DNA of 64,000 bases from Ilex aquifolium. Lineage: Eukaryota; Streptophyta; Magnoliopsida; Aquifoliales; Aquifoliaceae. The stretch's first letter is position 1, and each line of letters opens with the position of its first letter. Positions 21,417 to 33,055 of the stretch are shown one piece after another. Location: NCBI GenBank assembly GCA_951799425.1, contig OX637391.1, forward strand, positions 13,634,551 to 13,698,550, in the 5' to 3' direction. A program made the translations under genes and the position numbers. The notes below the pieces were generated by a model. That model ran no database searches. It was not told the DNA's origin and worked only from the letters and a program-made list of their open reading frames with translations.

Positions 21417-23478
21417 AAGGTGTTGGGTGCAATATCTCATAATGGGATTTGCTGCACTGACGCCTCCAAGAAAGATTGAGGGGCAGGAAATTTTTAGTTG
21501 TGTTGGATGATGTGTGGAACGAAGAAAATGATAAGTGGGATAGACTAAAAGATGTATTGAGGTGTGGATCAAAAGGAAGTATGCTTATAGTAACCACTAG
21601 GATTGAGAAAGTTGCTCTCATGATGGCTACGCTTCCAATATATCACTTGGGATATTTGTCAGATGATGATTCTTGGACTTTATTCAAGCAACGTGCATTT
21701 CAGAATGGGAGGGAGGAAAGCTTAGAGTTGGAAACAATCAGCAAGGCAATAGTGAAGAAATGTGGTGGGGTGCCCCTTGCAGTAAAAGCTCTTGGAAGCC
21801 TGATGTGGTTTAAAAGCAGCATAAGTGAATGGTTATATGTGAAAGAAAGTGATGTTTGGGATTTACCGGATATTAAAGAGAATACATTGCCTATCCTAAG
21901 GCTCAGTTATGACAATTTACCTCCATATTTAAGGCAATGCTTCGTCTATTGTTCTATATTTCCCAAAGACTATGAAATAGAGGTGAACATGCTGATAGAG
22001 CTGTGGATCGCAAACGACTTCATTCCATCCAAAGGACAACCAAATCTACATCTTATGGGTCGTGAGTGTTTCAATGATCTGGTTTGTAGGTCTTTCTTTC
22101 AAGATGTCAAAGAGAACTACTGTGGCGACTTGATATGTAAAATGCACGATCTGATGCATGATTTTGCACAGTCTATTATGATACGAGAATGTCATACAAT
22201 AGTGCCCAATAAGTTGTTGAAAATCCCAGAAAAGATTTGCCATTTGTCTTTTAATGAGAGGAGTCCTGGGAGCAAGAATATGCTCACTGTGCAATCTTTG
22301 CGCTCCTTTATTTTAATTTCAGAAGGCTCCTTAGGCCTCATTTGGATGGATAATTTGCCTAACTACATCTCAAAACAAAAGTACCTGAGGGTGTTGGTGG
22401 TAGAAGGGATTCCCATGCAAAATTACCATCTTCAATTGGGAATTTGAAACATCTTAGGTACCTTGACATGTCGCACACTCTTATCATCAGTTTACCAGAA
22501 TCAACATCTGGTCTCCAAAACTTGCAAATATTGAAGCTGAGAGGCTGTATTGATCTTCGCAAGTTGCCAAAAGGTATGAAGCAAATGAGAAATCTTGTAT
22601 GTTTGGATATTACAAATTGTTATTCTCTTACCTATATGCCAGTTGGACTGGGGCAATTAACTTGCCTACAAACTTTAAGCATGTTTATTGTGGATCTACA
22701 GCATGGTCAGCAAATAGGGGAGCTAAAAGAATTAAATCTTGGTGGTAAGTTGACCATCAAGGGACTAAACAACAAAAGAAATTCAGAGGATGCGAGAAGT
22801 GCTAATTTAAACAAGAACCATAATCTTCATGCTCTGAGTTTGTATTGGGACAGTGACATCACGAAAGACAACTTTCCAGATAATGTTAAAGAAATTCTTG
22901 ACAGTCTCCAACCTCATCCAAATCTGAAGAAGTTGAGCATATGTCGCCATCAAGGCATTAAGCTTCCTAATTGGATGCTAGATTTGGACCTATCTGCCCT
23001 AACACACTTACAACTTGCCTATTGTCGCAATCTTGAGTATTTACCAGAAGGACTCAAAAACCTTGCATCCCTAGAGAGACTTGAGTTAAGTGCATGTGAC
23101 ATCCTTACATCCTTACTGGCAATAGGGTTACAAGGCTTGTCTTCCCTAAGAACATTGTGGATGCAGAACTGCAAGAAACTAAGTTGTTTATCTGAAGGAG
23201 TGAAACACCTGACTGCTCTCCAGGATTTGCTCATAAATGGATGTCATGAGATGATGTTTTTGCCATAAGACATCCAACATTTAAATACTCTCCAAATTTT
23301 GAGAATTATGTATTGCCCTAACCTGGTCTTCTTGCCAGATGGGCTGAAGTGCCTCCGTACACTCAGAATTGAAAATTGTCAACATTTGGAGAGGCGATGC
23401 GAGAAAGAGAAAGGCGAGGATTGGCCAAAGATACGTCACGTTCCCCAGATTTGGATCCATTATCGGAGAATATTGTAA
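21417..23478 (+). pseudogene. CNL piece 5: kinase-2 to LRR and C-terminus
   Basis: After GVGCNIS and two stops (TAA 21440-21442, TGA 21458-21460) the frame reads RLQERLRGRKF and FLVVLDDVWNE (kinase-2 with the CNL-type Trp). Then come GSKGSMLIVTTR (RNBS-B), CGGVPLAVKALG (GLPL), CFVYCSIFPKDYEI (RNBS-D) and KMHDLMHDFA (MHD). A one-base frameshift near 22420 precedes LPSSIGNLKHLRYLD, where the leucine-rich repeats begin; about ten can be read. A TAA at 23266-23268 interrupts, but the same frame continues through DIQHLNTLQILRI to EKGEDWPKIRHVPQIWI, the usual RGA-type C-terminus, and stops at 23476-23478. Confidence 0.93.
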
Positions 23479-23741
23479 GTGATGATCGATTTCGAATCCT
23501 ATTACGTTGTAGGTTTGCTCTTGGTAAAAACATTCGAGTCTGAGGGGGAAATTGTATATCTGAAGGCAGAAAAACCTCTGACTCTCTCTCCCCCCTCCAA
23601 CTTTTTCTTCATTTTTTTTAATCCCTTTCCCTTCTCTTTGGTAGACGGTGCAGAGTAATGCAATTTGCACATTGCAAATGTGCCGCCTACAATTACATAC
23701 CCAAAAATCCATTGGCAAATATTTGAGTATTGACAAACCAT

Positions 23742-23990
23742 TGTCGACTATTCATTATAATATTATGTCATGAATGTGTTCACACGAGTGCAGTCTTGAA
23801 ATAGATTTAGGCGTAGAACTCTTCCGTATAAATAAGTTTGCAATGTTTGTATTCAATGTTCCATTTCAAGACCAAGACTTGAAGTAAATTGAGCTATAAA
23901 TAAAAAGATATTTTCTTTTATCTATGAGTGTGTGAGTTTACCTCAGTAACTCAACTACTTCAAATTTGGTGTTTTGTTTATCCTTATACA
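23742..23990 (+). repeat. Possible 5' LTR of the old Copia
   Basis: It starts tgtcgactattc, contains ctataaataaa, and ends near ccttataca. A ttggtattagatcgggtg sequence near 24009 recalls the tRNA-Met primer site (TGGTATCAGAGC). No second copy is present, so the boundaries are guesses. Confidence 0.35.
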
Positions 23991-24063
23991 AAATACCCAA
24001 AATATTTTGGTATTAGATCGGGTGCGATTTTTTTATAGGCCAATTTTTCAAATCCATTCAAAA

Positions 24064-24855
24064 ATGACAGCAGCTAATTTTTCACAACCCATGATACTGG
24101 CATTTATCAATGACAATTATGATTTTTAGAAAATCAAAATAAAGACTTTGTTGACGTCCAAAAGTTTTTGGAGCAGCACCAAAGATGGCTGTACAGATGT
24201 TGCAGGAGATCTTGACCTTAATGAGAACTTCACAGAGATGCTAGAGCACTTCTCTACATTCAACAAGCTGAAGCTGATTCAAGTTTTTCGCGGATTAGTG
24301 GAGCCACCAAAGCCAAAGAAGCATGGGAAATTCTTGAAAAAAAAAATCTGAAGGCAATAAAAAGGTAAAAAAATCAAACTTCGATACTTGAGAAGACAAC
24401 TATAAAATCTCAAGATGAAAAATTCAGAAGGTATGAAAGATTATTTTTCAAGAGTCATGCAAATTTTTAATCAAATGAGATCATATGACGAAGATATACT
24501 GATCAGAAATTGTTGAAAAATATACTAATTAGCTTATGATTATATCGTCATTGCAATTGAAGAAACAAAAGATCTTACTACTTTGCCTGCCCAAGAATTG
24601 ATGGGTTCATTGCTTGCTCATGAACAAAGGAAGATAAGATATGGTGATAAATCAATTGAAAGTGCTTTTCAGCAAACCTAACAATGTACTAGTAGAAAAA
24701 TTCGAAGAGAGACTATTCAGGTTCCAACAGATTCAAAGGAGCCGGATATGGAAGAGATCGAGGTTCAACTTCAAGAGGAGGTGAGAAAAATTATGAAAAA
24801 AGTATGAGTTCAGAAAACTCTAAGCCTTCCTGTAGCATTTGCAAAAAGTCAAATC
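24064..24855 (+). pseudogene. Decayed Copia gag (UBN2 type)
   Basis: Fragments in changing frames read MTAANFSQPMI, NDNYDF-KIKIKTLL, then EGMKDYFSRVMQIFNQM and AIEETKDLTTLPAQELMGSL with LAHEQRK, the classic Copia gag order. At 24830-24850 the sequence reads CSICKKSN, the first half of the zinc knuckle, where the young Copia inserted. Several stops and frameshifts exclude function. Confidence 0.7.
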
Positions 24856-25150
24856 TGAAGGTGACTGAGTTTTCAAACAAAGCCCCTGTTTTTCCCCTAT
24901 TTTTCCCCTAGCAGTCTGCTCAAGAAAATTGATAACTCAGCAACTTAAATATATATGAACGGCAAAGAAACAGGCCCTATTTATAGGCTATGAAAAACAA
25001 AATACAAGGCCTTTAACTGAGGAAATATAACCTAAAGTTATTCTACGTTTCAGAACCCAAGAGTCCTTGTTTATTCCATCAGCTTGGAAGCTAAATAGCC
25101 TCACATTTATTCCATCAGTCTGGACGGTTTTGCTTTGACCACTTCCAACA
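24856..25150 (-). repeat. 3' LTR of the young Copia
   Basis: 295 bp, TG...CA. It differs from the 5' copy by about eight substitutions, including a two-base change at aacggc / aactac. The internal edge is the polypurine tract at 25151-25159. Confidence 0.95.
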
Positions 25151-25162
25151 CGCCCCCTCAAA

Positions 25163-25858
25163 TCAAAACGTCCTCATACCGAGCAAATCTCTTAGTCTGC
25201 TAAAAGATTCATTTGACAGTGACTTTGTAAAAATATCAGCTACTTGCTCCATGGTATGACAGTACTTCAGCTCCACAGTCTTCTGTTTTACATGGTCCCT
25301 GAGAAAGTGAAACCGAGTATCGATGTGTTTGCTCCTTCCATGTTGCACAGGATTCTTTGCGAGCTCTATAACTGATTTGTTATCCACGAATATCACTGTA
25401 GACTCCTTTTGTGGATGATTCAATTCCTTCAAAACATTTCTCAGCCATATCACGTCACAAACAGTGGATGAAATTGCTATATACTCTGCCTCACATGAAG
25501 ATAAAACAACAATTCCTTGTTTCTTGGATGTCCAAGAAAAAGCTGTAGACCCAATATAGAAGACATAGCCAGTAGTGCTTTTCCTCTCATCTTGATCACC
25601 TCTCCAATCACTATCCGAATATCCAACTAACTGTGCATATTCACCATAAGTATAGAAAAGACCAAGATTGAGTGTGCCTTTAATATACCTCAAGATCCTT
25701 TTTGCAGCTAGCCAATGAGACTTCTTAGGGGTCTCCATGTATCGACTCACAAGCCCAACTCCATAGACAATATCTAGCCTTGTGATTGTCAAGTACCACA
25801 GGCTTCCAACTAGGCTCTTGTAAAGAGTTGGTTCGACGACTTCTCCATCTCCTTCTGT
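25163..25858 (-). pseudogene. Young Copia RNase H region after the in-frame stop
   Basis: In frame with the upstream gag-pol. After the TAA it reads TEGDGEVVEPTLYKSLVGSL, then the Copia RNase H with SCEAEYIA, FVDNKSVIELAKNP, HGRSKHIDTRFHFLRD and QVADIFTKSL, ending at the normal Copia C-terminus. RNase H removes the RNA strand of the replication hybrid. It is cut off from the rest of pol by one nonsense codon only. Confidence 0.9.
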
Positions 25859-28800
25859 TTACAACTTCGTGCCTATTGATACTGGGGTGTTTACAGGATT
25901 ACACTCTTCCATTTTGAATTTTTCTAAGATCTCTTTTATATATTTCTTTTGAGATATAAAAATCCCATCATCTTGCTGCTTTACTTCAATGCCCAGGAAG
26001 TAGGACATCAATCCATTATCTGTCATCTCGAACTCCTTGAACATGGACTGCTTGAACTCAATGACCATTTCAGCACTATTTCCTGTGCAGAATAAATCAT
26101 CAACATAAAGGCAAATGATTAGAGATTCTCCCTGATAGTTCTTCTTCATGTAGACATCATGCTCATATGGACATCTAGTGAAGCCACTTTGATGAAGAAA
26201 ACTATCAATGCGTGCATTCCATGCCCTGGGTGTCTGCTTTAAGCCATACAAAGCTTTCTTCAGACGATATACTTTGCTCTCTTCTCCTTCTACCAAGAAA
26301 CCTTCTGGTTGTTGTACGTATACTTCTTCCTCCAGAATGCCATTGAGGAAAGCTGACTTGACATCAAGTTGGTATATCTTCCAACTGTGATGAGCAGCAA
26401 GTGAGATCAACAATCTTACTGTGTCAAGTTGCGCAACTGGTGCAAAGACTTCATCATAGTCGATGCCATATTTTTGTTTATAGCCTTTAGCTACTAGTCT
26501 TGCCTTGAAACGATCAACTTCACCATCTGTCGTGCGCTTGATCTTGTACACCCATTTGATACCAATCGCCTTTTGGTTTTGTGGGAGTGTTGTTAACTCC
26601 CAGGTATCATTCTTCTCTATGGCATGGATCTCCTCTTCCATCGCCGATCTCCAACAATCTTTTTTTATGGCCTCTTGGAAGGTGAGAGGCTCATGATCCG
26701 CATATAAGCAGAAGAGATTTGTTTCTCCATCTTCTGTTTGTGAGTAGATCTCCCTAAGGCTTCTCATTCTGATGGGTGTGGAGGATCTATTGCTGGTACC
26801 TCCCAAAGAAGGCAGGGATCCTCTCTGGACTGTAGAAGGTGTAGCAGATTGAGGAGATGGTGGTGCACCTGGTGGTGTAACTTCTGGTAAGGGTTCTTCT
26901 AGTTCCTCCAACACGGGCTGTACTTTGGGTGTCTCTTCATCGCTCCAGCTCCACATTTCTTCTTCGTTAAATACAACATCTCTACTGACCACTACTTTCA
27001 TTGTTAGAGGGTTGTAGAGCTTATATGCCTTCGACTCCTCGCTGTATCCTATAAAGATACATCTCTCACCACGATCATCAAGCTTCTTCCTCTTGGCCTT
27101 AGGAATTTGGGCATATGCTAGACACCCAAAAATCCGTAGGTGTGTCACACTAGGCTTACAGCCGCTCCATGCTTCTTGAGGTATCATATTCTTGACACTT
27201 TTCGTTGGGCATCTGTTGAGCAGGTATGTAGAACACGCTACAGCTTCTGCCCAAAACTGTTTTGGCAGTCCTTTCTCCTTCAACATGGTTCTTGTCATAT
27301 TCAAAATAGTGCGATTCTTTCTTTCTGCAATCCCGTTCTGCTGTGGTGTAAAAGCAGTCGTGAGCTGATGCTTGATCCCTTGTTCCCTGCAATACTCTTG
27401 AAATGCATTTGAGGTGTATTCACCACCTTGGTCAGATCGGAGAGTTACAATCTTATGGCCACTCTCTGTTTCAACAAGAGCTTTAAAGTTCTTGAATGTA
27501 GTTAAAGCAGCAGATTTTTCTTTAAGAAAGTAAACCCAAATCTTTCTACTGAAATCATCGATGAAAGTAATAAAATATCTACTACCTCCAAGTGAAATGG
27601 GCTCCAACGGACCACAAATGTCTGTGTGAACAAGTTGCAATGATGCCTTTGCTCTCCAAGATTTGCCACTAGGAAAAGAAAGTCGTGATTGCTTTCCAAG
27701 TATGCATCCTTCACAAATGTGGTTTGGTGGCTTGATCATTGGTAAACCATTTACCATGCGAACTGTAGATAGTAGCTTTAACCCACTGAAATGTAGATGG
27801 CCAAAACGAAAATGCCACTTCCAAGTATCGTTTTGCACGAGTCCATGGAGGCACTTCTCAATCTGCATGTTAAGGTGCAGGGGGAACATGCGATTGCTGG
27901 TCATTTGAACATGAGCCACAAGCCTTCTACAAGCATCTCTCAAAGTAAGAGAGTTGCCCTCCATATGTATTATGTACCCTTTTTCAAGCAGTTGCCCAAT
28001 GCTAATGATGTTACTTTTCATGTTAGGCACATAATAAACATCAGAGATATATTCTTTCTTACCATCCTTCTGATAGAACTTGATCTTCCCTTTGCCTTCA
28101 ACAGGGAGTTTAGAAGAATCTCCCAAGCTCACATTTCCATGCACTCCTTCTGTGAGTTCTATGAACAAATCTTTCTTCCCACACATGTGATTGCTCGCAC
28201 CCGAGTCAAGATACCAGGCTTCTTGTTGTGCTCTTGATTCATCACGAGTAAGAAGAAGGATAATATCATTACCCTCATCATTTGTTGTTTCTGCAATATT
28301 GGCTTGTTCATCGACTTTGTGCCAACAATCAGAGGCATAGTGCCCAAACTTTCCGCAGTTGTAGCACTGAATGTTTTTGGTGTTTCCTCTTCCTGGTGTG
28401 GATTTTCCTCGACTTCGTCCTCGTTCTCTAGAACTTTGATGCTCCCCTTGACTTTGCCAATTTCGTTGGTGTGTCATTTGCCCCCAGCCTCTACCACGAC
28501 CGGGGTTGCATTGATCATTTAGAGTCAGTTTTGACTCTATCACTTGTTCCACAGTAGTGGAGATAGCATTCTTCTGCATTCGTTGCTCATGTACTTGAAG
28601 AGAACCCATCAATTCCTCAATCGTCAGCATCTCCAAGTTCTTAGACTCTTCGATAGCTACGACCACATGCTCGAATTTAGGTGAGAGTGATCGAAGTACC
28701 TTTTCAATAACACGGATGTCATCGATCTTCTCACCATTTCTCTTCAAGCCATTCATTATCACTAGCAGCCATGAGAAATAATCAGACACCACTTCGCCTT

Positions 28801-29185
28801 CTTTCATATGAAGGGCCTCAAACTCGCCTCGTAAATTTTGGAGGCGGATCCGTTTCACCCGATCGACTCCTTGGAAGATGGTAGCAAGGATCTCCCATGC
28901 TTGCTTGCTATTTGATGCTTCGGCAACCTTCTCGAAGGTCGACTCGTCCAACCCTTGATAAAGTAAGAACAAAGCCTTTTTATCTTTCTTTCTTTGCTCC
29001 TTAAGAGTTTTCTTCTCTTTAGCAGTGTATGCAACTTCTTCTTCTGGAGTGGGTTCTGTATACCCATCTGTAACAAGCTCCCATAAATCTTGAGACCCAA
29101 ACAGAGCTTTTATTTGGATCGACCAACTCTCATAGTTATCTTTTGATAACTTCGGCATTTGCTGTTGGAATAGCATGTTGGCCAT
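25859..29185 (-). CDS. Young Copia gag-protease-integrase-RT polyprotein, ends at premature stop
   Basis: The start is the first ATG after the primer-binding site (29183-29185, [17 protein letters not shown]). In order come UBN2 gag ([13 protein letters not shown]), zinc knuckle [14 protein letters not shown] near residue 273, protease DSGASNHM near 327 and GAG_pre-integrase (HFRFGHLHF). Integrase has [17 protein letters not shown] and [12 protein letters not shown] (the D-D-E residues). Reverse transcriptase has [20 protein letters not shown] and the YVDDL centre near 1027. The frame stops at TAA 25859-25861, just after [10 protein letters not shown], where family members read on into RNase H. 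About 1108 residues are intact of an expected 1340. Confidence 0.93.
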   Translation of the reverse strand: MANMLFQQQMPKLSKDNYESWSIQIKALFGSQDLWELVTDGYTEPTPEEEVAYTAKEKKTLKEQRKKDKKALFLLYQGLDESTFEKVAEASNSKQAWEILATIFQGVDRVKRIRLQNLRGEFEALHMKEGEVVSDYFSWLLVIMNGLKRNGEKIDDIRVIEKVLRSLSPKFEHVVVAIEESKNLEMLTIEELMGSLQVHEQRMQKNAISTTVEQVIESKLTLNDQCNPGRGRGWGQMTHQRNWQSQGEHQSSRERGRSRGKSTPGRGNTKNIQCYNCGKFGHYASDCWHKVDEQANIAETTNDEGNDIILLLTRDESRAQQEAWYLDSGASNHMCGKKDLFIELTEGVHGNVSLGDSSKLPVEGKGKIKFYQKDGKKEYISDVYYVPNMKSNIISIGQLLEKGYIIHMEGNSLTLRDACRRLVAHVQMTSNRMFPLHLNMQIEKCLHGLVQNDTWKWHFRFGHLHFSGLKLLSTVRMVNGLPMIKPPNHICEGCILGKQSRLSFPSGKSWRAKASLQLVHTDICGPLEPISLGGSRYFITFIDDFSRKIWVYFLKEKSAALTTFKNFKALVETESGHKIVTLRSDQGGEYTSNAFQEYCREQGIKHQLTTAFTPQQNGIAERKNRTILNMTRTMLKEKGLPKQFWAEAVACSTYLLNRCPTKSVKNMIPQEAWSGCKPSVTHLRIFGCLAYAQIPKAKRKKLDDRGERCIFIGYSEESKAYKLYNPLTMKVVVSRDVVFNEEEMWSWSDEETPKVQPVLEELEEPLPEVTPPGAPPSPQSATPSTVQRGSLPSLGGTSNRSSTPIRMRSLREIYSQTEDGETNLFCLYADHEPLTFQEAIKKDCWRSAMEEEIHAIEKNDTWELTTLPQNQKAIGIKWVYKIKRTTDGEVDRFKARLVAKGYKQKYGIDYDEVFAPVAQLDTVRLLISLAAHHSWKIYQLDVKSAFLNGILEEEVYVQQPEGFLVEGEESKVYRLKKALYGLKQTPRAWNARIDSFLHQSGFTRCPYEHDVYMKKNYQGESLIICLYVDDLFCTGNSAEMVIEFKQSMFKEFEMTDNGLMSYFLGIEVKQQDDGIFISQKKYIKEILEKFKMEECNPVNTPVSIGTKL

Positions 29186-29243
29186 TTCTGAGAAGAAAAG
29201 AAAATTTGGACGTGGGTGGGACAGCAAGGCTCTGATACCAGAG

Positions 29244-29538
29244 TGAAGGTGACTGAGTTTTCAAACAAAGCCCCTGTTTTTCCCCTGTTTTTCCCCTAGC
29301 AGTCTGCTCAAGAAAATTGATAACTCAGCAACTTTTATATATATGAACTACAAAGAAACATGCCCTATTTATAGGCTATGAAAAACAAAATACAAGACCT
29401 TTAACTGAGGAAATATAACCTAAAGTTATTCTACGTTTCAGAACCCAAGAGTCCTTGTTTATTCCATCAGCTTGGAAGCTAAATAGCCTCACATTTATTC
29501 CATCAGTTTGGACGGTTTTGCTTTGACCACTTCCAACA
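29244..29538 (-). repeat. 5' LTR of the young Copia
   Basis: 295 bp, the upstream LTR in element orientation. The primer-binding site starts 3 bp inside it. A TATA box lies at 29364-29375. Confidence 0.95.
29364..29375 (-). promoter_or_regulatory. TATA box in the Copia 5' LTR
   Basis: On the minus strand it reads CCTATAAATAGG, a textbook plant TATA element placed about mid-LTR, as expected for the U3/R border. The same motif is present in the 3' LTR near 24976. Confidence 0.6.
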
Positions 29539-29543
29539 AAATC

Positions 29544-30233
29544 ATACCACATTGGATTGTTGGTATCGTAGAAAGTCTCTGTGTCATAATTGCAAAAAAA
29601 TTTGGACATGTCAAGAGAGATTGTTGATTTAAGAAAAATGACCAAGCAATTTTTTTTGAAGAAAAGGAAGAAGGAAATTTGTTTATGCATGTCAATTAGC
29701 CATAAAAGATAAAAATAATATTTGGATGCAGTAATCACATGACAGTGGATGAAATGACTTTTCTCAATATGGATAGCTCAATCAACTCACACATGAAGAT
29801 GGGGAACGAAATTGTGGTGCAAGCCAAAGGTAAAGGTACAATTGCCGTTGTCACTAAGAAAAAGACAATTTATTCATAATGTTTTACTAGTTCCTGACTT
29901 AAAACAAAATTTGTTCAATGTCGGACAACTTGTGGAAAATGTATATGATGTTTATTTTGAAGGTGATTCTTGCAAGATTTATGATAAAAATAAAGGCAAT
30001 CAATTGATTGCACACGTCAAAATGGAAAGAAATAGCAGTTTTACAATTGAGTTCGAGTATGCTGGAGACCTTGTCCTGAAAAGTGAAGTCAAAGAAAATA
30101 GCTGACTATGGCACAAAAGGTTTTGCCATCTCAACTTCAATGGCTTGAAGTTATTGTATCATAAAAATATGGTGAAGGGATTGCCAGAAATTATAGGAGA
30201 ATAGATGTATGAGAATGATGTACTTTGGGAAAA
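29544..30233 (+). pseudogene. Old Copia zinc knuckle, protease and pre-integrase fragment
   Basis: Continuing the old element after the nested Copia, it reads CHNCKKFGHVKRDC (second copy or continuation of the knuckle) and SGCSNHMTVDEMTFL, the protease region with Asp lost or shifted. Then come VLLVPDLKQNLFNVGQLVE and LWHKRFCHLNFNGLKLL of the GAG_pre-integrase domain. Stops occur at several places. It breaks off before the integrase core. Confidence 0.75.
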
Positions 30234-30267
30234 TAGCACAGGGCATCGTTTTCAAAAGGAAGTACAT

Positions 30268-30747
30268 CACTACAAGAAAAATGTTTTTAGCAGCAAAAAC
30301 ATTCATCGCTAAAAGTGAATAATTCGCTGCTAAAAAAATTTTTCACGACGAAAAAATTGAAGTTTTTTTCGACCAACTAAAGTATCGTTGCTAAAATTGA
30401 TTATCAGCGATAAAAAACTTGGTCAGTTAAAATTTATTTGGTCGTCACAAAAAAACCTTCGTCGCTGAAAGAAATTATATTGTGGTTGTATTTCTCTCTC
30501 TGGCAATGACATAATATTTGTCGCTGAAAATTAAGGTACATCTTTTGCGACCAACAAATTTTCGACCCAAAATAACAAATGAATACTTTCACCCTTAAAT
30601 AATAGACGAAAAAATTTATTTGCCGCCAAAAAATGAGAGATTTTAGCGACCAAATTTTACACATAACCGAACAAAATTGTTTCTAAAGAGTGGCATTTTA
30701 TGATTACTATTGTCCCTGTAACTAATCAAAATAAATTTGTTGTAGTG
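30268..30747. repeat. CACTA terminal/subterminal repeat block
   Basis: It starts cactacaagaaaaatg and ends aaatttgttgtagtg, the inverse of a CACTA end. The unit between is full of ctgctaaa, gcgataaa and gcgaccaa words in both orientations. It may be the 3' end of the relic or a separate 480 bp CACTA MITE. The flanking 3-mers (cat, ctt) do not match. Confidence 0.6.
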
Positions 30748-31080
30748 CTTCAACCATTGAAGTTCATTAAAAAATAAATAATCCATAAAACAAAATAAAA
30801 AAATAATTTTCAAAGCATTCATACAAAACACATATAAAAACATTCATACGAAAACTTGTACCAAAACATTCGTACATAATTTCATAACAAAATCTCATAC
30901 CAAAACATCCATGTAAAAAACCAAAGTGAAAAAAACTAAATGCCACAATATCTAGATGTCACAAGACCTCGAACTACGTAGATAATAAGAGAAGAGAATT
31001 GTTAATCTGCATCAAACAGAATAAAAGTGCATTAACACAACTAAAAAATTATTTACTAGAATAAATAGTAAATTAAGGAT

Positions 31081-31615
31081 AGAGTTAATTGCATTGGAGG
31101 TCCCCAAAGTATGGAGTTTGTCTCATTTTGGTCTCCAATATTTCAATTGCATCATTTTGGTCCCTGAAGTATTGAATGTGTTTCTATATGGTCCCTCAAG
31201 AAGACAGTGTCTAAATTGCTAATGATTTTTTTATCATAAACTTGTCATATGATACTTAAATATGGATTAAAAAAATAATTTAGATAACTATTGACCAAAT
31301 TTCTACTCAAATTTTGGTTAAATACCTACCTAAATTATGTAGTTTTTGATCATGAGTTATCCAAATTTTGGTCAAAAGCTACCGATATTACACATTTGTT
31401 TGTTTAAGAGCTATCAAAATTATTTTTTGTCCATATTTAGCTACTACGTGACAAATTTATGATACAAAATTATTAGCAATCTGGACGTTCTCTGCTTGAA
31501 GGATCATATGAAGCATATTTAATACTTCAGAGATCAAAATGATGCAATTGAAACATTAAGGACCAAAATGAGACAAACCCCATATTTTGGGAACCTCCAG
31601 TGCAATTAACCCTTA
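31081..31615. mobile_element. Long-TIR fold-back MITE
   Basis: The left arm (agttaattgcattggaggtc ... gtctcattttggtc) is matched in inverse by the right arm (gaccaaaatgagac ... cctccagtgcaattaaccct). Arms of about 130 bp include gcatcattttggtccctgaag / ttcagagatcaaaatgatgc. It lies inside the CACTA relic. This arm sequence belongs to a widespread class of plant fold-back elements. Confidence 0.8.
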
Positions 31616-31654
31616 AGCATATATTTAGAACTGAAAATACTTACCAAGATGAAG

Positions 31655-31999
31655 TTATCTAGCTAGTCTCCCATTGTCCCCACCACGTTGCATTGCTAAC
31701 TTGACCTCTGTCATTTGCTGCAATATCATATGTTGCCTCTTTTTCATCTGCTCAAATTTTGCATTAGTCTTTTCTAACTCTCTTTGTCTGTTTTTATTTT
31801 CACCCTGAAGGGTCGCAACAACTGCCTTCAAGCCTCTTACCTCCTGCTCATGTTCAATAGTTTTGGCAACATTTATCGAAGAAGTTAGCTTCGGGCTAAC
31901 CACATAATCGGATCTATTGTCAAGGACAGTGCATACAATTTCCTCTTGAGACAACGGGGATGCACCATCCTCTATGGGTTGATCATTTAACTCCTTCAT
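31655..31999 (-). pseudogene. Transposase_24-like C-terminal fragment of CACTA
   Basis: It reads LSQEEIVCTVLDNRSDYVV, then a charged coiled-coil (VATLQGENKNRQRELEKTN ... MKKRQHMILQQMTEVKLAM). The EEI-VLxxRSxYV signature followed by a coiled coil is typical of the PF03004 Transposase_24 C-terminus encoded by plant CACTA elements. The fragment has no upstream continuity. Confidence 0.55.
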
Positions 32000-32679
32000 C
32001 CGTTCCTAAAATTTTTAAAAAGTTAAAACCCAACAATAAAACTTATGAATTTTGAAAATAGAAATACAGAGGCAATTGATACTCTTACGTATCGAGACTC
32101 TGTTTCTACTGAGATCCACTTCCCTGACCTCTTACTAATGTGGGTTTTATGAAATAAGTCTGTGATATGAGGCAGCTCGTGTGTCTCAGGGTCTAACTAT
32201 TTTCAAAAATTCACATGAAACTATATAGTTTCAACATTTTAAACAAATGAAAGACAAACAATTTTAAGTTAAAATATTATAACCATATCATGCATCTCAG
32301 CAGTAAAAGACTTAGAACCCATTGTGTGATTTTAGGGCAATTTAGCATGATTTTCAGAATTTGTCTTTGATTGTTCTACAAAAAAAAAAAAATTGTGTTA
32401 GAACAACAAATTACTAATACTATTACATTAAAAACCATCAACATCACTACAACATATATTGTTTACCTGTAAGTTTTGATCCTTGTAGACATGTTTTATT
32501 ATATAAATCTAATCATCTTAACTAACTTCTCGATAAGACTTCATTTTTGGGTCCACTCCAGACTCTACCAATCTAATGTAGTACTTGTGCATTCTACAAC
32601 GGTAGTGACTATAAAACTTAGCAAACTTTTTGTCAATGAATTCCACAACATGATCAAATTCATCATACCCCACAACATT

Positions 32680-33055
32680 CACAAAAAAGTAGTATATAAT
32701 TTCAAGAATAAATAAATATATATATTAACTACAAATATAAAAAAAAAATTAATTACCAAGGGTGATGCAATGATAGGGCGAATTGATAGCTCATGCCATT
32801 GGGTCACATCTTTGACTGGGAAAAAACCCCTAGCGAGGGTTCCAATATCTGTACTAAAATGTTGTGCATATTCGCCAACAGGGGCCATCCACACTTGCAG
32901 TGATCTCAACACGTAATATCCCATGTGTTGCTAATAACTTCTCTGTAGCCTTTCCTCGAGTTGGACCTCGCCCTCGTCTCGAGATTGACCCTGTCAAGCA
33001 CAAAATAAAATAGAATAATAGAAAATAGTTTAGATTCAACTTAAGCAAGTAAAAT
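32680..33055 (-). pseudogene. Transposase_24-like N-terminal fragment of CACTA
   Basis: Pieces in two frames read RRGRGPTRGKATEKLL, LRVEITASVDGPCW and IGTLARGFFPVKDVTQWHEL, matching the (R)GRGPTR ... G(R)P ... IG.L.R ... W PF03004 pattern. Frameshifts and stops separate them. Confidence 0.55.

Larger units (their letters stand above)
11728..23478 (+). pseudogene. CC-NB-LRR (CNL) resistance gene shattered by four insertions
   Basis: Five plus-strand pieces are in the normal CNL order: Rx_N-type coiled coil, P-loop, RNBS-A, then kinase-2 through MHD and LRR. The pieces are 11728-11845, about 12820-13273, 14293-14351, 15509-15608 and 21417-23478. CNL proteins are intracellular immune receptors that bind ADP/ATP in the NB-ARC and sense pathogen effectors. 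Three of the four junctions can be read as clean insertions with target duplications. In-frame stops at 12924, 21440, 21458 and 23266 and a frameshift near 22420 add to the damage. The coding pieces total about 2.8 kb, close to an intact RGA-type CNL, so the gene was probably complete and single-exon before the insertions. Confidence 0.9.
24856..29538 (-). mobile_element. Young, nearly intact Copia retrotransposon
   Basis: Two 295 bp LTRs (24856-25150 and 29244-29538; TGTTGGAAGTGG start and CACCTTCA end on the minus strand) flank a 4.1 kb interior. The perfect target duplication aaatc lies at 24851-24855 and 29539-29543. A primer-binding site complementary to initiator tRNA-Met (TGGTATCAGAGCC) is at 29228-29240, and a purine tract (GAGGGGGCG on the minus strand) at 25151-25159. 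One gag-pol frame spans the interior with a single stop. By eye the LTRs differ at about 8 of 295 positions. Confidence 0.95.
23742..30267 (+). mobile_element. Old, decayed Copia element hosting a younger Copia
   Basis: Plus-strand Ty1/Copia relics occur on both sides of the insertion at 24856-29538: gag at 24064-24855, then zinc knuckle, protease and GAG_pre-integrase parts at 29544-30233. The two halves join in normal order when the younger element is removed. The frame is broken by many stops. No 3' half (integrase core, RT) and no 3' LTR was found; a CACTA end follows at 30268. Confidence 0.75.

Noticed and set aside
23742..24050. Promoter and leader of a host gene
   Set aside because: The position directly before decayed Copia gag, and the primer-site-like ttggtatta, favour an LTR remnant, though weakly.
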